A DNA stretch of 48,416 bases from Nostoc sp. WHI (GCF_015714725.1 NZ_WBKM01000235.1:1-48416), one strand, 5' to 3'. Positions 8,709 through 17,684 are shown, numbered from the stretch's first letter. Translations and numbers: made by a program. Notes: generated by a model not told the origin, from the sequence alone.

Positions 8709-10070
8709 TTAATCGCGTTTCCTAACTTCCGGTAACCAAATAATAAACGTAGTTCCCGGCGTATCAGGTGAAGTTAACTTAGAGTTGATTGCAGGGCTGA
8801 AAACCTCGATTTCGCCCTGCATTTGCTCTATTAATTGTTTAGCGATCGCTACCCCTAATCCTGTCCCAGGGATTGCTGTTTGCGCTTGTACACCCCGGTA
8901 ATGCCGTTCTCCAAGATGCTCTAAATCCTGGGGTGGAATGCCAGGGCCGTTGTCACTGATCACAATTCCCTGAAAATTAGCTTTTTCTTGCCCCGCCTGG
9001 ATCAAAATTTTGCCACCAGTGGGAGTGTATTTCAAAGCATTATCGATAATGTTAGTTAACACTTCTCGTAATGCTTTGACGTTGGCACGTACTGGTGGTA
9101 AATTCTGTTTAAATTCAGTTATTAATTGTAGCTTTCGCTCTTGGGCGATCGCTTTGGCTGATATTAATAATGGTTCTAATATCTCTGCTAACGAGCATTC
9201 AACTGCTTTATCTCCCGTTCCCGGCAATAATAGCAGAGGTTTAGCGGCTTTTTGGATAGTTGCTTCCACAAATACTTCATTTTCTGCCAGATGTAATGGT
9301 TCTAAATCTGCCTCTGTCAAATCAATTACTTGATCAAATTGTTGCAATAATTCTTGGAGGCGATCGCTTTCCCGCACTATACTATTTGCCACATTCCGAT
9401 TAGCGTCTGCTGGTTGTAGTCGCTTCAATAGCAGTTTGCCAAAAGTTCGCAACGCCGTTAATGGGTTACGAAACTGATGCAACAGGTTATCCAGCAAATC
9501 GCGCTGTTTTTCTTGCAAAATTTGTTGTTCATGCAACTGCTGCTCAAACCATGCTCGTCGCTGATCTACAATACAAGCGATCGCTAGTGTTTTGACCATC
9601 CGTTGAATCTGACTTTGCTCGTGTTCATTCCATGCCCGGTCATGCCTACCTGTCACTAGTAACCCCATCATCACACCCTCATAAATCAAAGGTAAAACAA
9701 TTTGGTTGCCATTAAGTAGGTATTCTTCTTTTAGATGGGGTTGAGACGCATCTGGGTTCTCAGACTCCCGTGACGAGGTTGGAAATTCTGCCCCTCCTGT
9801 CAATAACCTTCTCTGATGATTGGATAATACCGCCACATTTCCAACTTGAAGTTGCTGGCGTGCTGCCGCCTCAGCAGTTTCCTCTCCTTGCAGTAATAAT
9901 CCTGTCTCCGGGTAAATCACCACAGGAATCAGTTTTGCCTCACCTGAAGGAGTCTCTAGCAATTCTTGTGTTAGGTACACAACACTTAAAGATGCTCCCA
10001 GCCCTTGGGTTAACAGCGCGATTTGCTCTCGGCACAGAGCAAGAAAATCGGAACTGGCATACATTAACAT
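8709..10070 (-). CDS. GAF-domain sensor histidine kinase
   Basis: Soluble two-component sensor kinase, 453 aa, with no membrane segment. Residues about 1-165 look like a divergent GAF sensor domain. A coiled linker (175-195) leads to a DHp helix with the phospho-acceptor H198 (HQFRNPLTALRTFGK). The ATPase domain has an N box (NIIDNALKYTPTGG), G1 box (SDNGPGIPP) and G2 box (GTGLGVAIAKQ). It autophosphorylates on His and passes phosphate to a response regulator, but none is encoded in this window, so it is an orphan kinase. It converges on the NRPS gene with the MITE between them; no functional link to the NRPS is implied. The signal is unknown. Confidence 0.9.
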   Translation of the reverse strand: MLMYASSDFLALCREQIALLTQGLGASLSVVYLTQELLETPSGEAKLIPVVIYPETGLLLQGEETAEAAARQQLQVGNVAVLSNHQRRLLTGGAEFPTSSRESENPDASQPHLKEEYLLNGNQIVLPLIYEGVMMGLLVTGRHDRAWNEHEQSQIQRMVKTLAIACIVDQRRAWFEQQLHEQQILQEKQRDLLDNLLHQFRNPLTALRTFGKLLLKRLQPADANRNVANSIVRESDRLQELLQQFDQVIDLTEADLEPLHLAENEVFVEATIQKAAKPLLLLPGTGDKAVECSLAEILEPLLISAKAIAQERKLQLITEFKQNLPPVRANVKALREVLTNIIDNALKYTPTGGKILIQAGQEKANFQGIVISDNGPGIPPQDLEHLGERHYRGVQAQTAIPGTGLGVAIAKQLIEQMQGEIEVFSPAINSKLTSPDTPGTTFIIWLPEVRKRD

Positions 10071-10339
10071 TTTTTAACTCTTGCTCAAGATTACAGACTT
10101 CGAGGCATGATTAAGAGAGAATACTTAGTTTTTACCTCACTCATTTAATAAAGCTTAACTAAAATCTTCTTAGTGATGGTTTGTACCAGGGGATTATATC
10201 CTTAGTTGCTTTTATTTTACCTATCTCAAAAATATTAATTTTCTTACACTAAAAGGTTAAAAACTATTGATATTCTGAATTAGAACTTATATAATGACGA
10301 CAAATTTTGTAGCTATCACTACAATCTATAGCTTGAAAG

Positions 10340-10345
10340 AGGAGG
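10340..10345 (+). promoter_or_regulatory. Shine-Dalgarno that fixes a TTG start
   Basis: A perfect AGGAGG sits 8 nt before TTG 10354. The upstream in-frame ATG at 10294 has no comparable site, which favours the TTG as the true start of the DUF3155 gene. Confidence 0.7.
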
Positions 10346-10353
10346 ACAATGAG

Positions 10354-10671
10354 TTGGCAAGGAGACGCAAAAGAAAAAGTCGTCGTCGCCAGGAAGGACG
10401 GCGGATTCTAGAACATGTGCCTCAATATAGTATCGAAAGTGGCGAAGAGAAACCTGTGACAGCAGCAAGAAGATTTATTCAAGCTGAAGGTATTTTGCCA
10501 CCTGCGTTGCTACTCGTAAAGAGAAATGAACACACTACAGACCGTTATTTCTGGGCAGAAAAGGGACTGTTTGGTGCTCAATACGTAGAAGAAAATCATT
10601 TCTTGTTTCCTAGCTTGAGGGTGTTAGAACCTTCGCCAGTGCAAGAACCTCTTGCTTTAGCTAGTCGATGA
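10354..10671 (+). CDS. DUF3155-family basic protein
   Basis: Small cyanobacterial protein of 105 aa when started at TTG 10354, giving M-A-R-R-R-K-R-K. An in-frame ATG at 10294 would add 20 residues of low-complexity sequence. The N-terminus is strongly basic (ARRRKRKSRRRQEGRR), followed by a conserved-looking body (LEHVPQYSIESGEEKPVTAA, then FIQAEGILPPALLLV). I recognise this as the DUF3155 family of unknown function, restricted to cyanobacteria as far as I recall. The basic stretch could bind nucleic acid, but that is inference. It is divergent from the upstream kinase gene, so its promoter lies in 10071-10353. Confidence 0.8.
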   Translation: MARRRKRKSRRRQEGRRILEHVPQYSIESGEEKPVTAARRFIQAEGILPPALLLVKRNEHTTDRYFWAEKGLFGAQYVEENHFLFPSLRVLEPSPVQEPLALASR

Positions 10672-11119
10672 ACTAGAAATGGTCATCTTACACATTGAAT
10701 GTGGCTCCTGACTATCATTAACTAGCAAAATTGCTAAGTTTATGCAAAATTTAATTTTTTTTTAGTTTGGAGCTGATTTGATTTTTAAGACTAGACCAAG
10801 TAATTGGAAAGTTAACTTGTCTCAAACCACGCTAGGTTGCATGGGTTGGTACTGGTTTCATAATGCAGAAAGGAGTGGGTATAGAGCCAAGCGCGTCCAA
10901 AAGCGCTAGTGAAGTTGCGCTCTATCCCGGAGATTGTTAGAAAGCTCTGTCAACAAATTTAAGTTAATAAATTTAAATTTTTCCCCATGACGCAAGTCGT
11001 GGGGAAAACTGACAAAGTAACAGTCTTGATTTCCTCCTTCCTATTTTCCATTGTCCAAGGAGTAGGTCAAGTTAGAAGTCTGCATATCATAGTCAAGAAA
11101 TGGTCACAAAAATTAACAA
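10672..11119. other. 448-bp intergenic region with two structured segments
   Basis: No protein gene is supported here. Two hairpins stand out. At 10877-10928 an outer stem (GGG-T-ATAGAGC with GCTCTAT-CCC) encloses an inner AGCGC/GCGCT stem, suggesting a folded RNA. At 10979-11008 a 13-bp stem (TTTTCCCCATGAC with GTCGTGGGGAAAA, one wobble) is closed by a GCAA tetraloop. The second could be the terminator of the convergent genes on either side, or the end of a small RNA. No known RNA family was recognised. Confidence 0.45.
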
Positions 11120-11650
11120 TTATTCACTAGCCTTTAAATGCAGAATTCTCTGTAACTCACTTAGTTCATCTCGATGGGCAACTACAGTAATCTTACTTGA
11201 GGAGGTTTGTTCGCTTTTAATTGTTTCTACTTTGAGCGATACTTTCTCAATTCTTCCAGATTTTTTCCAATAAAAAAGGCCACTTAAAGGCGACAGCAGT
11301 ACCGTAGCAAGAATAAGGGTACTAAGGCTAGGAAAAACCAGAGACACAACTAGCGATAGGCAAAAAATACCAATAGCTGCCAGTAGAGTTAGAAATATAG
11401 CTAAGAACCAGCTCGGGCGAACATTACCTTCAAAAATCACTTTGTTTTGTTCTTGGTCTACCACTGCCACTCGGTAAGATCGCGATCGAAAATACTCTTT
11501 TAATTGAGCCATTAAAGCAGATTCGTCTTGCTCAGATACTAGTTCCACTGTTTGTGTGCGGTCTTTAGTCGAGGCACGAATAAAGAAAAACAGCCCCACT
11601 GATAACAACAAGGTTAGCAGAAATGTAGATGGCAAAATAGCAGTATCCAT
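11120..11650 (-). CDS. CCB1-like cofactor assembly protein (DUF3529)
   Basis: Membrane protein of 176 aa. It has an N-terminal transmembrane helix (residues about 8-25, ending FFFIRASTKDRT), a soluble segment (about 35-80), and a hydrophobic hairpin (about 83-127), then a soluble tail. The layout and the RASTKDRT and FEGNVRPSWFLAIF segments match the cyanobacterial family annotated as cofactor assembly of complex C subunit B. Its chloroplast counterpart CCB1 helps attach heme c(i) to cytochrome b6. This assignment rests on remembered family resemblance. The window also holds petN, a cytochrome b6f subunit, 19 kb away; no operon link exists. Confidence 0.65.
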   Translation of the reverse strand: MDTAILPSTFLLTLLLSVGLFFFIRASTKDRTQTVELVSEQDESALMAQLKEYFRSRSYRVAVVDQEQNKVIFEGNVRPSWFLAIFLTLLAAIGIFCLSLVVSLVFPSLSTLILATVLLSPLSGLFYWKKSGRIEKVSLKVETIKSEQTSSSKITVVAHRDELSELQRILHLKASE

Positions 11651-11718
11651 AACTAATTCTTACTGTTTGACTAGAGGAGACTTATTCATTATCAATTATT
11701 TCGTTATGCCAATTTGAA

Positions 11719-11812
11719 TAGGACTTACGCAAAAATACACGCTGTAGGGGCAATTCATGAATTGCCCCTACCTAAAAATTATTCTTTTTGGCTATTGTTT
11801 GCGTAACTCCTA
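11719..11812. mobile_element. MITE-like element copy 2
   Basis: This 94-bp copy of the element at 8547-8666 has better termini: AATAGGACTTACGCAAA on the left and its complement with one mismatch on the right, including the flanking TA. The internal palindrome GTAGGGGCAATTC/GAATTGCCCCTAC is present once. It lies between the CCB1-like gene and the PadR gene and disrupts no frame. Confidence 0.85.
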
Positions 11813-11905
11813 TTGAACAATGATTTCGACAAATGGAGCGACAAAAAACGATTACTAGGGACTTTTCCACAATCCAAAATCTAAAATTTAAAATCTAAAA
11901 TGGTA

Positions 11906-12253
11906 TTACTTTGTCCTCCTGTGGATGTAGTTTTGCCAAAGAACAGCTAAATCCTGCGCTTGAACTTGCCATTCTGGAGAAACTTGGTACATCCGCCTCG
12001 GGCGTCCGCGTCCTTCGAGTTTCTTCCAATATCCGTTGATTGCTTTTTGGTCTTCCAGAAATTTGATTGCACTGTAAAGTACGGTATCTGAAAGCCTATA
12101 GGTGGGATATTCAGTTTCTAATTGCTGAATCAACTCGGTTCCGTAGGATTCACTTTGTAACAAAACAGACAGTATGTAACAAACTGCTAGTTCCTGACAA
12201 AGGTAACTTGGCGGAGGATTCTCAAAGAATTGATATATATCCTCAAGTTTCAT
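11906..12253 (-). CDS. PadR-family transcriptional regulator
   Basis: Winged-helix regulator of 115 aa. Residues about 20-95 carry the PadR fold signature: a first helix with CYILSVLLQSESYGTELIQQL, then the recognition region LSDTVLYSAIKFLEDQKAI, and the wing ending in GRGRPRRMYQVSPEW. PadR proteins bind operators as dimers and usually repress. The C-terminal dimerization part is very short, as in the small PadR subgroup. No obvious target gene is adjacent on the same strand. The divergent region 12254-13003 is where an autoregulatory operator would lie. The ligand is unknown. Confidence 0.85.
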   Translation of the reverse strand: MKLEDIYQFFENPPPSYLCQELAVCYILSVLLQSESYGTELIQQLETEYPTYRLSDTVLYSAIKFLEDQKAINGYWKKLEGRGRPRRMYQVSPEWQVQAQDLAVLWQNYIHRRTK

Positions 12254-12378
12254 GGTTAGTGAATGGCTAAAAAAATGCCTTATGGTAAGGTCTACAATCC
12301 TTGTAGTCAGTATATGGTGGTACTCTTAAGTGAGTGATATATAAAGCTACTTAGGCTAGATTTCCAAAGCGTAAACAC

Positions 12379-12425
12379 CAAACTCTTCCCACTACTCCGA
12401 AGTTGTGGGAAGAGTTTGCGATTTT
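12379..12425 (+). terminator. Strong hairpin plus U-tract (candidate sRNA 3' end)
   Basis: A perfect 14-bp stem (CAAACTCTTCCCAC with GTGGGAAGAGTTTG, 12-nt loop) is followed by CGATTTTT, an intrinsic terminator on the plus strand. No plus-strand gene precedes it: the upstream PadR gene runs the other way and starts at 12253. A TATATAAAG at about 12336 could be a -10 element. The simplest reading is a short orphan RNA of roughly 70-90 nt ending here. Confidence 0.6.
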
Positions 12426-13003
12426 TAGGGGTACAAAGTAGAGTACTCTTACCCAAGTTAGATCCGGTGTGGTGAGGAGCGAACAGACAGTGGCAAAGTC
12501 CCTATTTTGGTGTTTAGGTGATCCCGGACTGGTTAGAACTGCTTAAGCAATAAAATGCCACCGAAGAAATTTTACAGGTAAAATGCTATTTTGTCTGCAA
12601 AACTTAATAAACACTTTGTTTTACAGTGATTCTCTCAACGCAGATTCTCAAAGCTTAAGCTAGAAATATATTTCGGTTCTCGTTTACGTGAGGTACACCC
12701 GTAGGGACACGGCACTGCCGTGTCCCTACACCTCGTAATATAATATTGTACCGCATCTGAGTGGGAACCGCTATGTTTCGGTTAAAACTACTACGCCTGT
12801 GGACACACCTAAGCAGTAACCCTTACTGATTTCTTGGACTTGAGATCGTCTTGTCTTATCTGGTCAATGTGATAGTAAATTTATCAAAGAAGACGCAAAG
12901 ACTAGGAAAGGGAGAGACGCAAAGTGCGATACCTCTTAACAAGGCTTTCCGTGTCCCTGTGTTTTTGTGTCCTTTGAAAGCGCCCAGCACATTGGTGATC
13001 AGT
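12426..13003. other. Intergenic region before DUF3611
   Basis: About 580 bp with no supported gene. It holds a 29-bp palindromic repeat (12701-12729) and a degenerate STRR-like purine-rich stretch (12880-12925) in the 5' part of the open frame upstream of the DUF3611 start. Nothing else was recognised. Confidence 0.5.
12701..12729. repeat. Dispersed palindrome GTAGGGACACGGCA-C-complement
   Basis: Perfect 14-bp inverted repeat around one base. A relative (GTAGGGACATGATA...) lies at 31316-31344, and the core of the MITE-like elements at 8547 and 11719 has the same GTAGGG...CCCTAC design. Confidence 0.8.
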
Positions 13004-13582
13004 ATGTCACAAACTCCCGATGCCCCATCATCTTCCTCAACTCTACGGGCAATTGCCCAAACTTTTCGCCTTACAGGTTGGATTAGCTTCTGGATTCAGC
13101 TAGTACTAGGCGTTGTCTCTAGCATAATTGTGCTGCTGTTTGCCGTCTTTAATCAAAGAACTGGCAGTTCTAGTAATAATCCTGGGACTGGCTTTGGCGT
13201 ATTTTTAGCAATTTGTGGACTAGTTATTTTGGGTGGGGGGATTTATTTAGCTTACCGTTACACTAGAATCGGTAAGCAATTGGAATCCTCCAATCCCAGC
13301 AATCGCCCTCGGAAAAGCGAGACTGTGCAAGTATTACGCTTAGGGCTGTGGGTGAATTTAGGAGGAACGCTGGTGACTCTTTTGGGGGCGCAAGCGATCG
13401 TTGGGACATTGGTCGCAAGATCCATATCTCCCCAAGCGGTAACTACCCAATTGTTTGATCCCACCCGGATTATTAGCGGTCTAGATATGCTTGTAGTACA
13501 GGCAAATACCAACACTGTCTCAGCCCATTTTGCAGGACTTATTGCCTCACTTTGGCTGCTCAATCGCATTAACAGACCTTAA
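13004..13582 (+). CDS. DUF3611-family membrane protein
   Basis: Integral membrane protein of 192 aa from ATG 13004 (MSQTPDAPSSSS). The open frame extends to 12851, but that stretch is repeat-derived and unlikely to be translated. Four hydrophobic segments are visible at about 22-47, 62-83, 108-130 and 165-188. The motif FRLTGWISFWIQLVLGVVS is typical of the DUF3611 family, which to my recollection includes relatives of the chloroplast inner-envelope protein TIC21/PIC1. A role in transport or permease assembly is therefore possible but not shown. The gene is monocistronic, with a weak hairpin and T-run just downstream. Confidence 0.75.
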   Translation: MSQTPDAPSSSSTLRAIAQTFRLTGWISFWIQLVLGVVSSIIVLLFAVFNQRTGSSSNNPGTGFGVFLAICGLVILGGGIYLAYRYTRIGKQLESSNPSNRPRKSETVQVLRLGLWVNLGGTLVTLLGAQAIVGTLVARSISPQAVTTQLFDPTRIISGLDMLVVQANTNTVSAHFAGLIASLWLLNRINRP

Positions 13583-13583
13583 T

Positions 13584-13632
13584 ATAAGGGCAGAGCCGGG
13601 GAGAGTAAATAATTTCCCCTTATTTTTTCTAT
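13584..13632 (+). terminator. Probable terminator of the DUF3611 gene
   Basis: ATAAGGG and CCCTTAT flank an inner GGGGA/TCCCC pairing, followed by TTATTTTTTC. The stems are short and the loop is large. Confidence 0.4.
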
Positions 13633-13776
13633 TTAGCAAATTAATCGCCTAATCTTATCCTACTTTTCCGTAACAAACAGCCCAAGGTGTGAAGACAACT
13701 ATAGATTATTTGAAAAAAACATCCTACTAAAAAGTTGCACAGGGATGATAAACACCTTTTTTGGAAGTCTTACACC

Positions 13777-14100
13777 ATGAGAAATCAATCGGCACAGAAA
13801 TTTAATCAAGAAGCGTGGAGATTTGGCGTACAGGTTTTGTTTAGTAGTATCGTGCTGGGGTTGTGCATTTTTAAGCTTGGCTCGCCATCGCCAGAGGACG
13901 ACAAGAATATTGCGCTTTACTGGGGTGGTTTAACAAGTGTACTTGCATACTGGTTACCTTCACCTGGACAAACTAGAGACGAAAAGGAAGCACAGAATAT
14001 TACTCAAAGGACTTTTGCAGCAGCTGATAACAATAATGGTAATGGTCAGAGTTTGGCTCAGGTTACTGAAACAACAGTGACTCAAGATACCAGTTCATGA
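13777..14100 (+). CDS. Hypothetical protein with hydrophobic segments
   Basis: Not recognised beyond a likely cyanobacterial hypothetical of 107 aa. The start is taken at ATG 13777 (MRNQSAQKFNQEAW), since the 14 codons before it in the open frame look non-coding. A transmembrane helix spans about residues 18-37 (VQVLFSSIVLGLCIFKLG), and a second weaker hydrophobic stretch lies near 50-62 (LYWGGLTSVLAYWL). The C-terminal half is polar and rich in Asn, Thr and Gln. It lies alone between DUF3611 and serS. Topology would place the polar tail on one side of the membrane; no function is suggested. Confidence 0.6.
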   Translation: MRNQSAQKFNQEAWRFGVQVLFSSIVLGLCIFKLGSPSPEDDKNIALYWGGLTSVLAYWLPSPGQTRDEKEAQNITQRTFAAADNNNGNGQSLAQVTETTVTQDTSS

Positions 14101-14306
14101 TGGGCATTGGACATTATTTAAATGCATTATCTGCTTTCATAGCCCTGGCAATGATGCTAGGATAAAATTTTAATAATAGATTAAGACTGATTTTTCTAAA
14201 AAACTTTGTTTTCCCAATCACAGAAAACCAAAATTACTATATGCTTGATGCTTATGTGTTAACTGTTTTTACAGGAAAATTCTAAGCTAAAAACTGAGAA
14301 AAATCT

Positions 14307-15587
14307 GTGCTGGATATTAAGCAAATACGGGAAAATCCGCAATTAGTTCAAGAACGATTGAATAGTCGTAGTGGTAAATACGTCATTGAACCGATATTAC
14401 AGTTAGATCGGCAACAACGGGAATTAGAAGGGACGCGCAGTCAACTCCAAGCTCGTAGCAACGAAATTGGTAAAATTGTTGGGCAAAAGATTAAATCTGG
14501 GATCAATTCTCAAGACCCAGAAATTCAAGCTTTGCGGGATGAAGGTAACTCTGTCAAAGCTACGTTGAGTGAACTGGAACCCCAAGAAAAAGACCTCAAA
14601 GCTGAAATTGCCCAACTTGTGTTGGCACTTCCCAACTTACCAAGCGACTCTACACCCATTGGTAAAAATGAGGAAGATAACGTAGAAGTGCGGCGCTGGG
14701 GTGATGAGTACATTCCCCAAAACCCGAATATTCTCCCTCACTGGGAAATTGGCGAAAAGCTAGGTATTCTCAATGTTGAGCGAGCTGTGAAAGTTGCCCA
14801 AAGCCGGTTTGTGACATTGATAGGGGCTGGGGCGGCTTTAGAGAGGGCGTTAATTCAATTTATGCTGACTCTCCATACTCAAGCGGGATATGTGGAAGTC
14901 AGTCCGCCTTTGTTAGTTAATACCGAGTCTTTGACGGCGACCGGTCAGTTACCCAAGTTTGCGGAAGAAAGCTTTAAATGCGCGGATGATGACTTGTGGC
15001 TGATTCCTACGGCGGAAGTTCCAGTTACAAATCTCTACCGGGGTGAAATTCTTGCTGCTGAGAACTTGCCTATCTATCACTGTGCTTTTACTCCCTGTTT
15101 TCGCCGCGAAGCTGGTAGCTATGGGCGCGATATGCGGGGATTAATTCGCCTCCATCAATTTAACAAGGTGGAAATGGTGAAATTTGTCGAACCCAGTACA
15201 TCTTTTGATGAATTGGAGAAATTGGTAGGGAATGCAGAAGCAATCTTACAGGCGTTGAAGTTGCCTTACCGAGTAGTAAATTTAAGTAGTGGGGATCTGG
15301 GATTTGCCTCTACCAAAACTTATGATTTAGAGGTTTGGTTGCCGTCTTCTGGCAAATACCGCGAAATTTCTAGCTGTTCCAATACTATAGATTTCCAGGC
15401 GCGACGGGCTGATATTCGCTTCAAAGAGGCGGGTAAGAAAGGCACTCAGTTCGTACATACCCTCAATGGTTCGGGTTTGGCGGTGGGACGGACTATGGCA
15501 GCAATTTTGGAGAATTATCAACAACCTGATGGGACGGTGAGGATACCAGAAGCGCTGCAATCTTACTTGGGACGTGAAGTTTTATAA
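14307..15587 (+). CDS. serS: Seryl-tRNA synthetase
   Basis: Class II aminoacyl-tRNA synthetase charging tRNA-Ser, 426 aa, normal length. It starts with GTG 14307 ([18 protein letters not shown]). The N-terminal antiparallel coiled-coil arm spans about 30-110 and binds the tRNA long variable arm. The catalytic domain carries motif 2 ([21 protein letters not shown], near 268-288) and motif 3 ([19 protein letters not shown], near 390-408). A TAEVPVTN segment lies in the active site. Serine activation by the NRPS at the window start is unrelated chemistry on a carrier protein. Confidence 0.98.
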   Translation: MLDIKQIRENPQLVQERLNSRSGKYVIEPILQLDRQQRELEGTRSQLQARSNEIGKIVGQKIKSGINSQDPEIQALRDEGNSVKATLSELEPQEKDLKAEIAQLVLALPNLPSDSTPIGKNEEDNVEVRRWGDEYIPQNPNILPHWEIGEKLGILNVERAVKVAQSRFVTLIGAGAALERALIQFMLTLHTQAGYVEVSPPLLVNTESLTATGQLPKFAEESFKCADDDLWLIPTAEVPVTNLYRGEILAAENLPIYHCAFTPCFRREAGSYGRDMRGLIRLHQFNKVEMVKFVEPSTSFDELEKLVGNAEAILQALKLPYRVVNLSSGDLGFASTKTYDLEVWLPSSGKYREISSCSNTIDFQARRADIRFKEAGKKGTQFVHTLNGSGLAVGRTMAAILENYQQPDGTVRIPEALQSYLGREVL

Positions 15588-15605
15588 TTTGTCCTTTGTC
15601 TTTTA

Positions 15606-15645
15606 CCAATGCCCAATGCCCAATGCCCAATGCCCAATGCCCAAT
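15606..15645. repeat. STRR (CCAATGC)n
   Basis: Five tandem copies of the heptamer CCAATGC between serS and the rseP-type gene. The same heptamer appears at 39261-39295 (opposite strand) and 43858-43883. Confidence 0.9.
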
Positions 15646-15690
15646 TAGAATGGAAATAACTATAGCTTAATATTTTCCCTAATTTACTCT

Positions 15691-16791
15691 ATGTCAGTTT
15701 TAGCAGCGATCGCAGTCTTGGCTGTTTTGATCTTAGTACACGAGTTGGGACATTTTGTTGCAGCACGTTCTCAAGGCATTCTCGTTAACCGCTTTTCTTT
15801 GGGTTTTGGCCCAGTTCTTTTAAAGTACCAAGGTTCACAAACCGAATATGCTGTCCGCGCCTTTCCCTTGGGCGGCTTTGTCGGCTTTCCCGATGATGAC
15901 CCCGATAGCGATGTTCCACCCAATGACCCGAATCTGCTGAGTAACCGTCCAATTTTAGACCGGGCGATCGTCATCAGTGCCGGAGTGATCGCAAATTTAA
16001 TATTTGCCTACTTCGTATTAGCTCTACAATTGGGTATCGTTGGCATTCCTAAAGAATTAAACTATAAAGCTGGTGTCATCGTACAGCCTGTTAATCAAGA
16101 ATCCATTGCCTACCAAGCAGGAATTCGGGAAGGAGATATTATTCTGGCTGTGAACGGTCAGGAACTCCCGGCTTCTGACAAGTCAACGCCTTTGCTGACA
16201 AAAGAAATTCAAACTCATCCTAATCAGCAAATCGAACTGAAAATTCTGCGTGAAAACCAACAACAATCCCTGAAATTAACACCAAAACTGGGAGCCGATG
16301 GCAAAGGTGTAGTTGGTGTGGCACTCAGTCCAAATGCTACAGCAGTTTATCGCCGTCCTAATAGTCCTTTTGAAATTTTCGGTATTGCTGCTAACAGGTT
16401 TCAACAATTGTTTGTTGGGACACTTAGCGGTTTTGGGCAGTTGATTACCAATTTTCAACAAACTGTTGGACAAGTTTCTGGGCCAGTTAATATTGTCAAA
16501 ATAGGGGCAAAATTAGCTGAAGATAATAGCGTAAATCTGTTGTCTTTTGCCGCAATTATCAGCATTAACTTGGCTATTATCAACATTTTGCCTTTACCAG
16601 CTTTGGATGGCGGACAACTCGCTTTTCTGCTGATTGAAGGTTTGCGCGGTAAGCCTGTGCCTGCTCGGATTCAAGAAGGTGTAATGCAAACTGGTTTGGT
16701 GCTACTCTTAGGACTAGGTATTTTTCTGATAGTCAAAGAAACCACCCAATTAACTAGCCAATTAGAGTGGGTACAAAGATTGTTCCAATGA
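15691..16791 (+). CDS. rseP: Site-2 protease, RseP/M50 family
   Basis: Intramembrane zinc metalloprotease of 366 aa. The first transmembrane helix holds HELGH (residues about 17-21), the zinc-binding and catalytic motif. A PDZ domain spans roughly 120-215 (AGIREGDIILAVNGQEL). The conserved third-helix motif LPALDGGQ near 303 supplies the Asp ligand, and a last helix is near 338-352. It would cleave transmembrane substrates such as anti-sigma factors. The stop codon overlaps the nth start (ATGA at 16788-16791), so the two genes are probably translationally coupled. The substrate in this organism cannot be told from sequence. Confidence 0.95.
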   Translation: MSVLAAIAVLAVLILVHELGHFVAARSQGILVNRFSLGFGPVLLKYQGSQTEYAVRAFPLGGFVGFPDDDPDSDVPPNDPNLLSNRPILDRAIVISAGVIANLIFAYFVLALQLGIVGIPKELNYKAGVIVQPVNQESIAYQAGIREGDIILAVNGQELPASDKSTPLLTKEIQTHPNQQIELKILRENQQQSLKLTPKLGADGKGVVGVALSPNATAVYRRPNSPFEIFGIAANRFQQLFVGTLSGFGQLITNFQQTVGQVSGPVNIVKIGAKLAEDNSVNLLSFAAIISINLAIINILPLPALDGGQLAFLLIEGLRGKPVPARIQEGVMQTGLVLLLGLGIFLIVKETTQLTSQLEWVQRLFQ

Positions 16792-17486
16792 AAATAGGGA
16801 GTCGGGAGTCGGGAGTCGGGAGTCGGGAAAAGAAACTTTCATCTTTAAAGCAACGGGCGGTAGAGATTCTCTCTCAATTGAAGCGTCTTTATCCAGATGC
16901 TACTTGCTCTTTGAACTACTCAACACCAGTACAATTGTTGGTGGCAACTATTCTCTCTGCTCAGTGTACTGATGAGCGGGTGAATAAGGTGACACCAGCT
17001 TTATTTGGTAGATTCCCTGATGCTGCTAGTTTAGCGATCGCTGACTTGGTAGAATTAGAAACCTTGGTGCGTTCAACTGGGTTTTATCGCAATAAAGCCA
17101 AGAACATTCAAGCCGCCTGTCGGATAATTGTGACTGAGTTTAACTCTGTTGTCCCTAACCAAATGGAACTGTTGTTAAGGCTTCCAGGTGTGGCGCGGAA
17201 GACAGCAAACGTAGTCCTGGCTCATGCTTATGGCATTAATGCTGGGGTGACAGTAGATACTCACGTTAAGCGCCTTAGCGAACGTTTGGGTTTAACTGAA
17301 GCAAAAGACCCCGTGCGGATTGAGCAAGATTTAATGGGTTTATTGCCGCAAGCAGATTGGGAAAATTGGTCAATTCGACTGATTTATCACGGTCGTGCTA
17401 TTTGTAAAGCTCGCTCTCCCGTCTGTGTTGCTTGTGAGCTTGCCGATTTATGCCCTGCTGCGAATAAGCCAGTGGTTGTAGGGTAG
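16788..17486 (+). CDS. nth: Endonuclease III (DNA glycosylase/AP lyase)
   Basis: Base-excision repair enzyme removing oxidized pyrimidines, 232 aa from ATG 16788. It has the helix-hairpin-helix LPGVARKTANVVL with the catalytic Lys, the catalytic Asp in VDTHVKRL, and the C-x6-C-x2-C-x5-C ligands of the [4Fe-4S] cluster at the C-terminus. Residues about 4-14 (GSRESGVGSRE) are a translated heptameric repeat, and the conserved fold begins at about SLKQRAVEIL. The start overlaps the upstream protease stop. Each repeat unit is 7 bp, so a gain or loss of one unit would shift the frame. No better downstream start is visible before the conserved core. Confidence 0.95.
   Translation: MKIGSRESGVGSREKKLSSLKQRAVEILSQLKRLYPDATCSLNYSTPVQLLVATILSAQCTDERVNKVTPALFGRFPDAASLAIADLVELETLVRSTGFYRNKAKNIQAACRIIVTEFNSVVPNQMELLLRLPGVARKTANVVLAHAYGINAGVTVDTHVKRLSERLGLTEAKDPVRIEQDLMGLLPQADWENWSIRLIYHGRAICKARSPVCVACELADLCPAANKPVVVG
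16797..16828. repeat. STRR (GGGAGTC)x4.5 inside nth
   Basis: Four full GGGAGTC units plus GGGA, lying just after the nth ATG and read as protein. It is one of the few STRRs here that fall within a highly conserved gene. Confidence 0.9.
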
Positions 17487-17684
17487 TCTTGGTCAAAAAA
17501 ATCGATCCAAAGCCGGGATACAAGGAGAAAGAAGACATAAACAACTTTCCTTCGTCATCGTTTCAGCCTTAATCCATGTTGGTCAATTTTAATTTGACAA
17601 ACCAGTAAGCGACACGAGTAACCCCAGAATTGATAGGGAGACTGTAGAATGGGGAATGGTGTCTTTAAATAAATTAAAAAATGT

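Noticed and set aside
9010..9333. 107-codon frame antisense to the histidine kinase
   Set aside because: Shadow of the kinase gene; no start signals and no recognisable domain.
8709..10070. Histidine kinase as the regulator of the NRPS cluster
   Set aside because: It is convergent with the NRPS genes and separated by a MITE; adjacency alone is no evidence.
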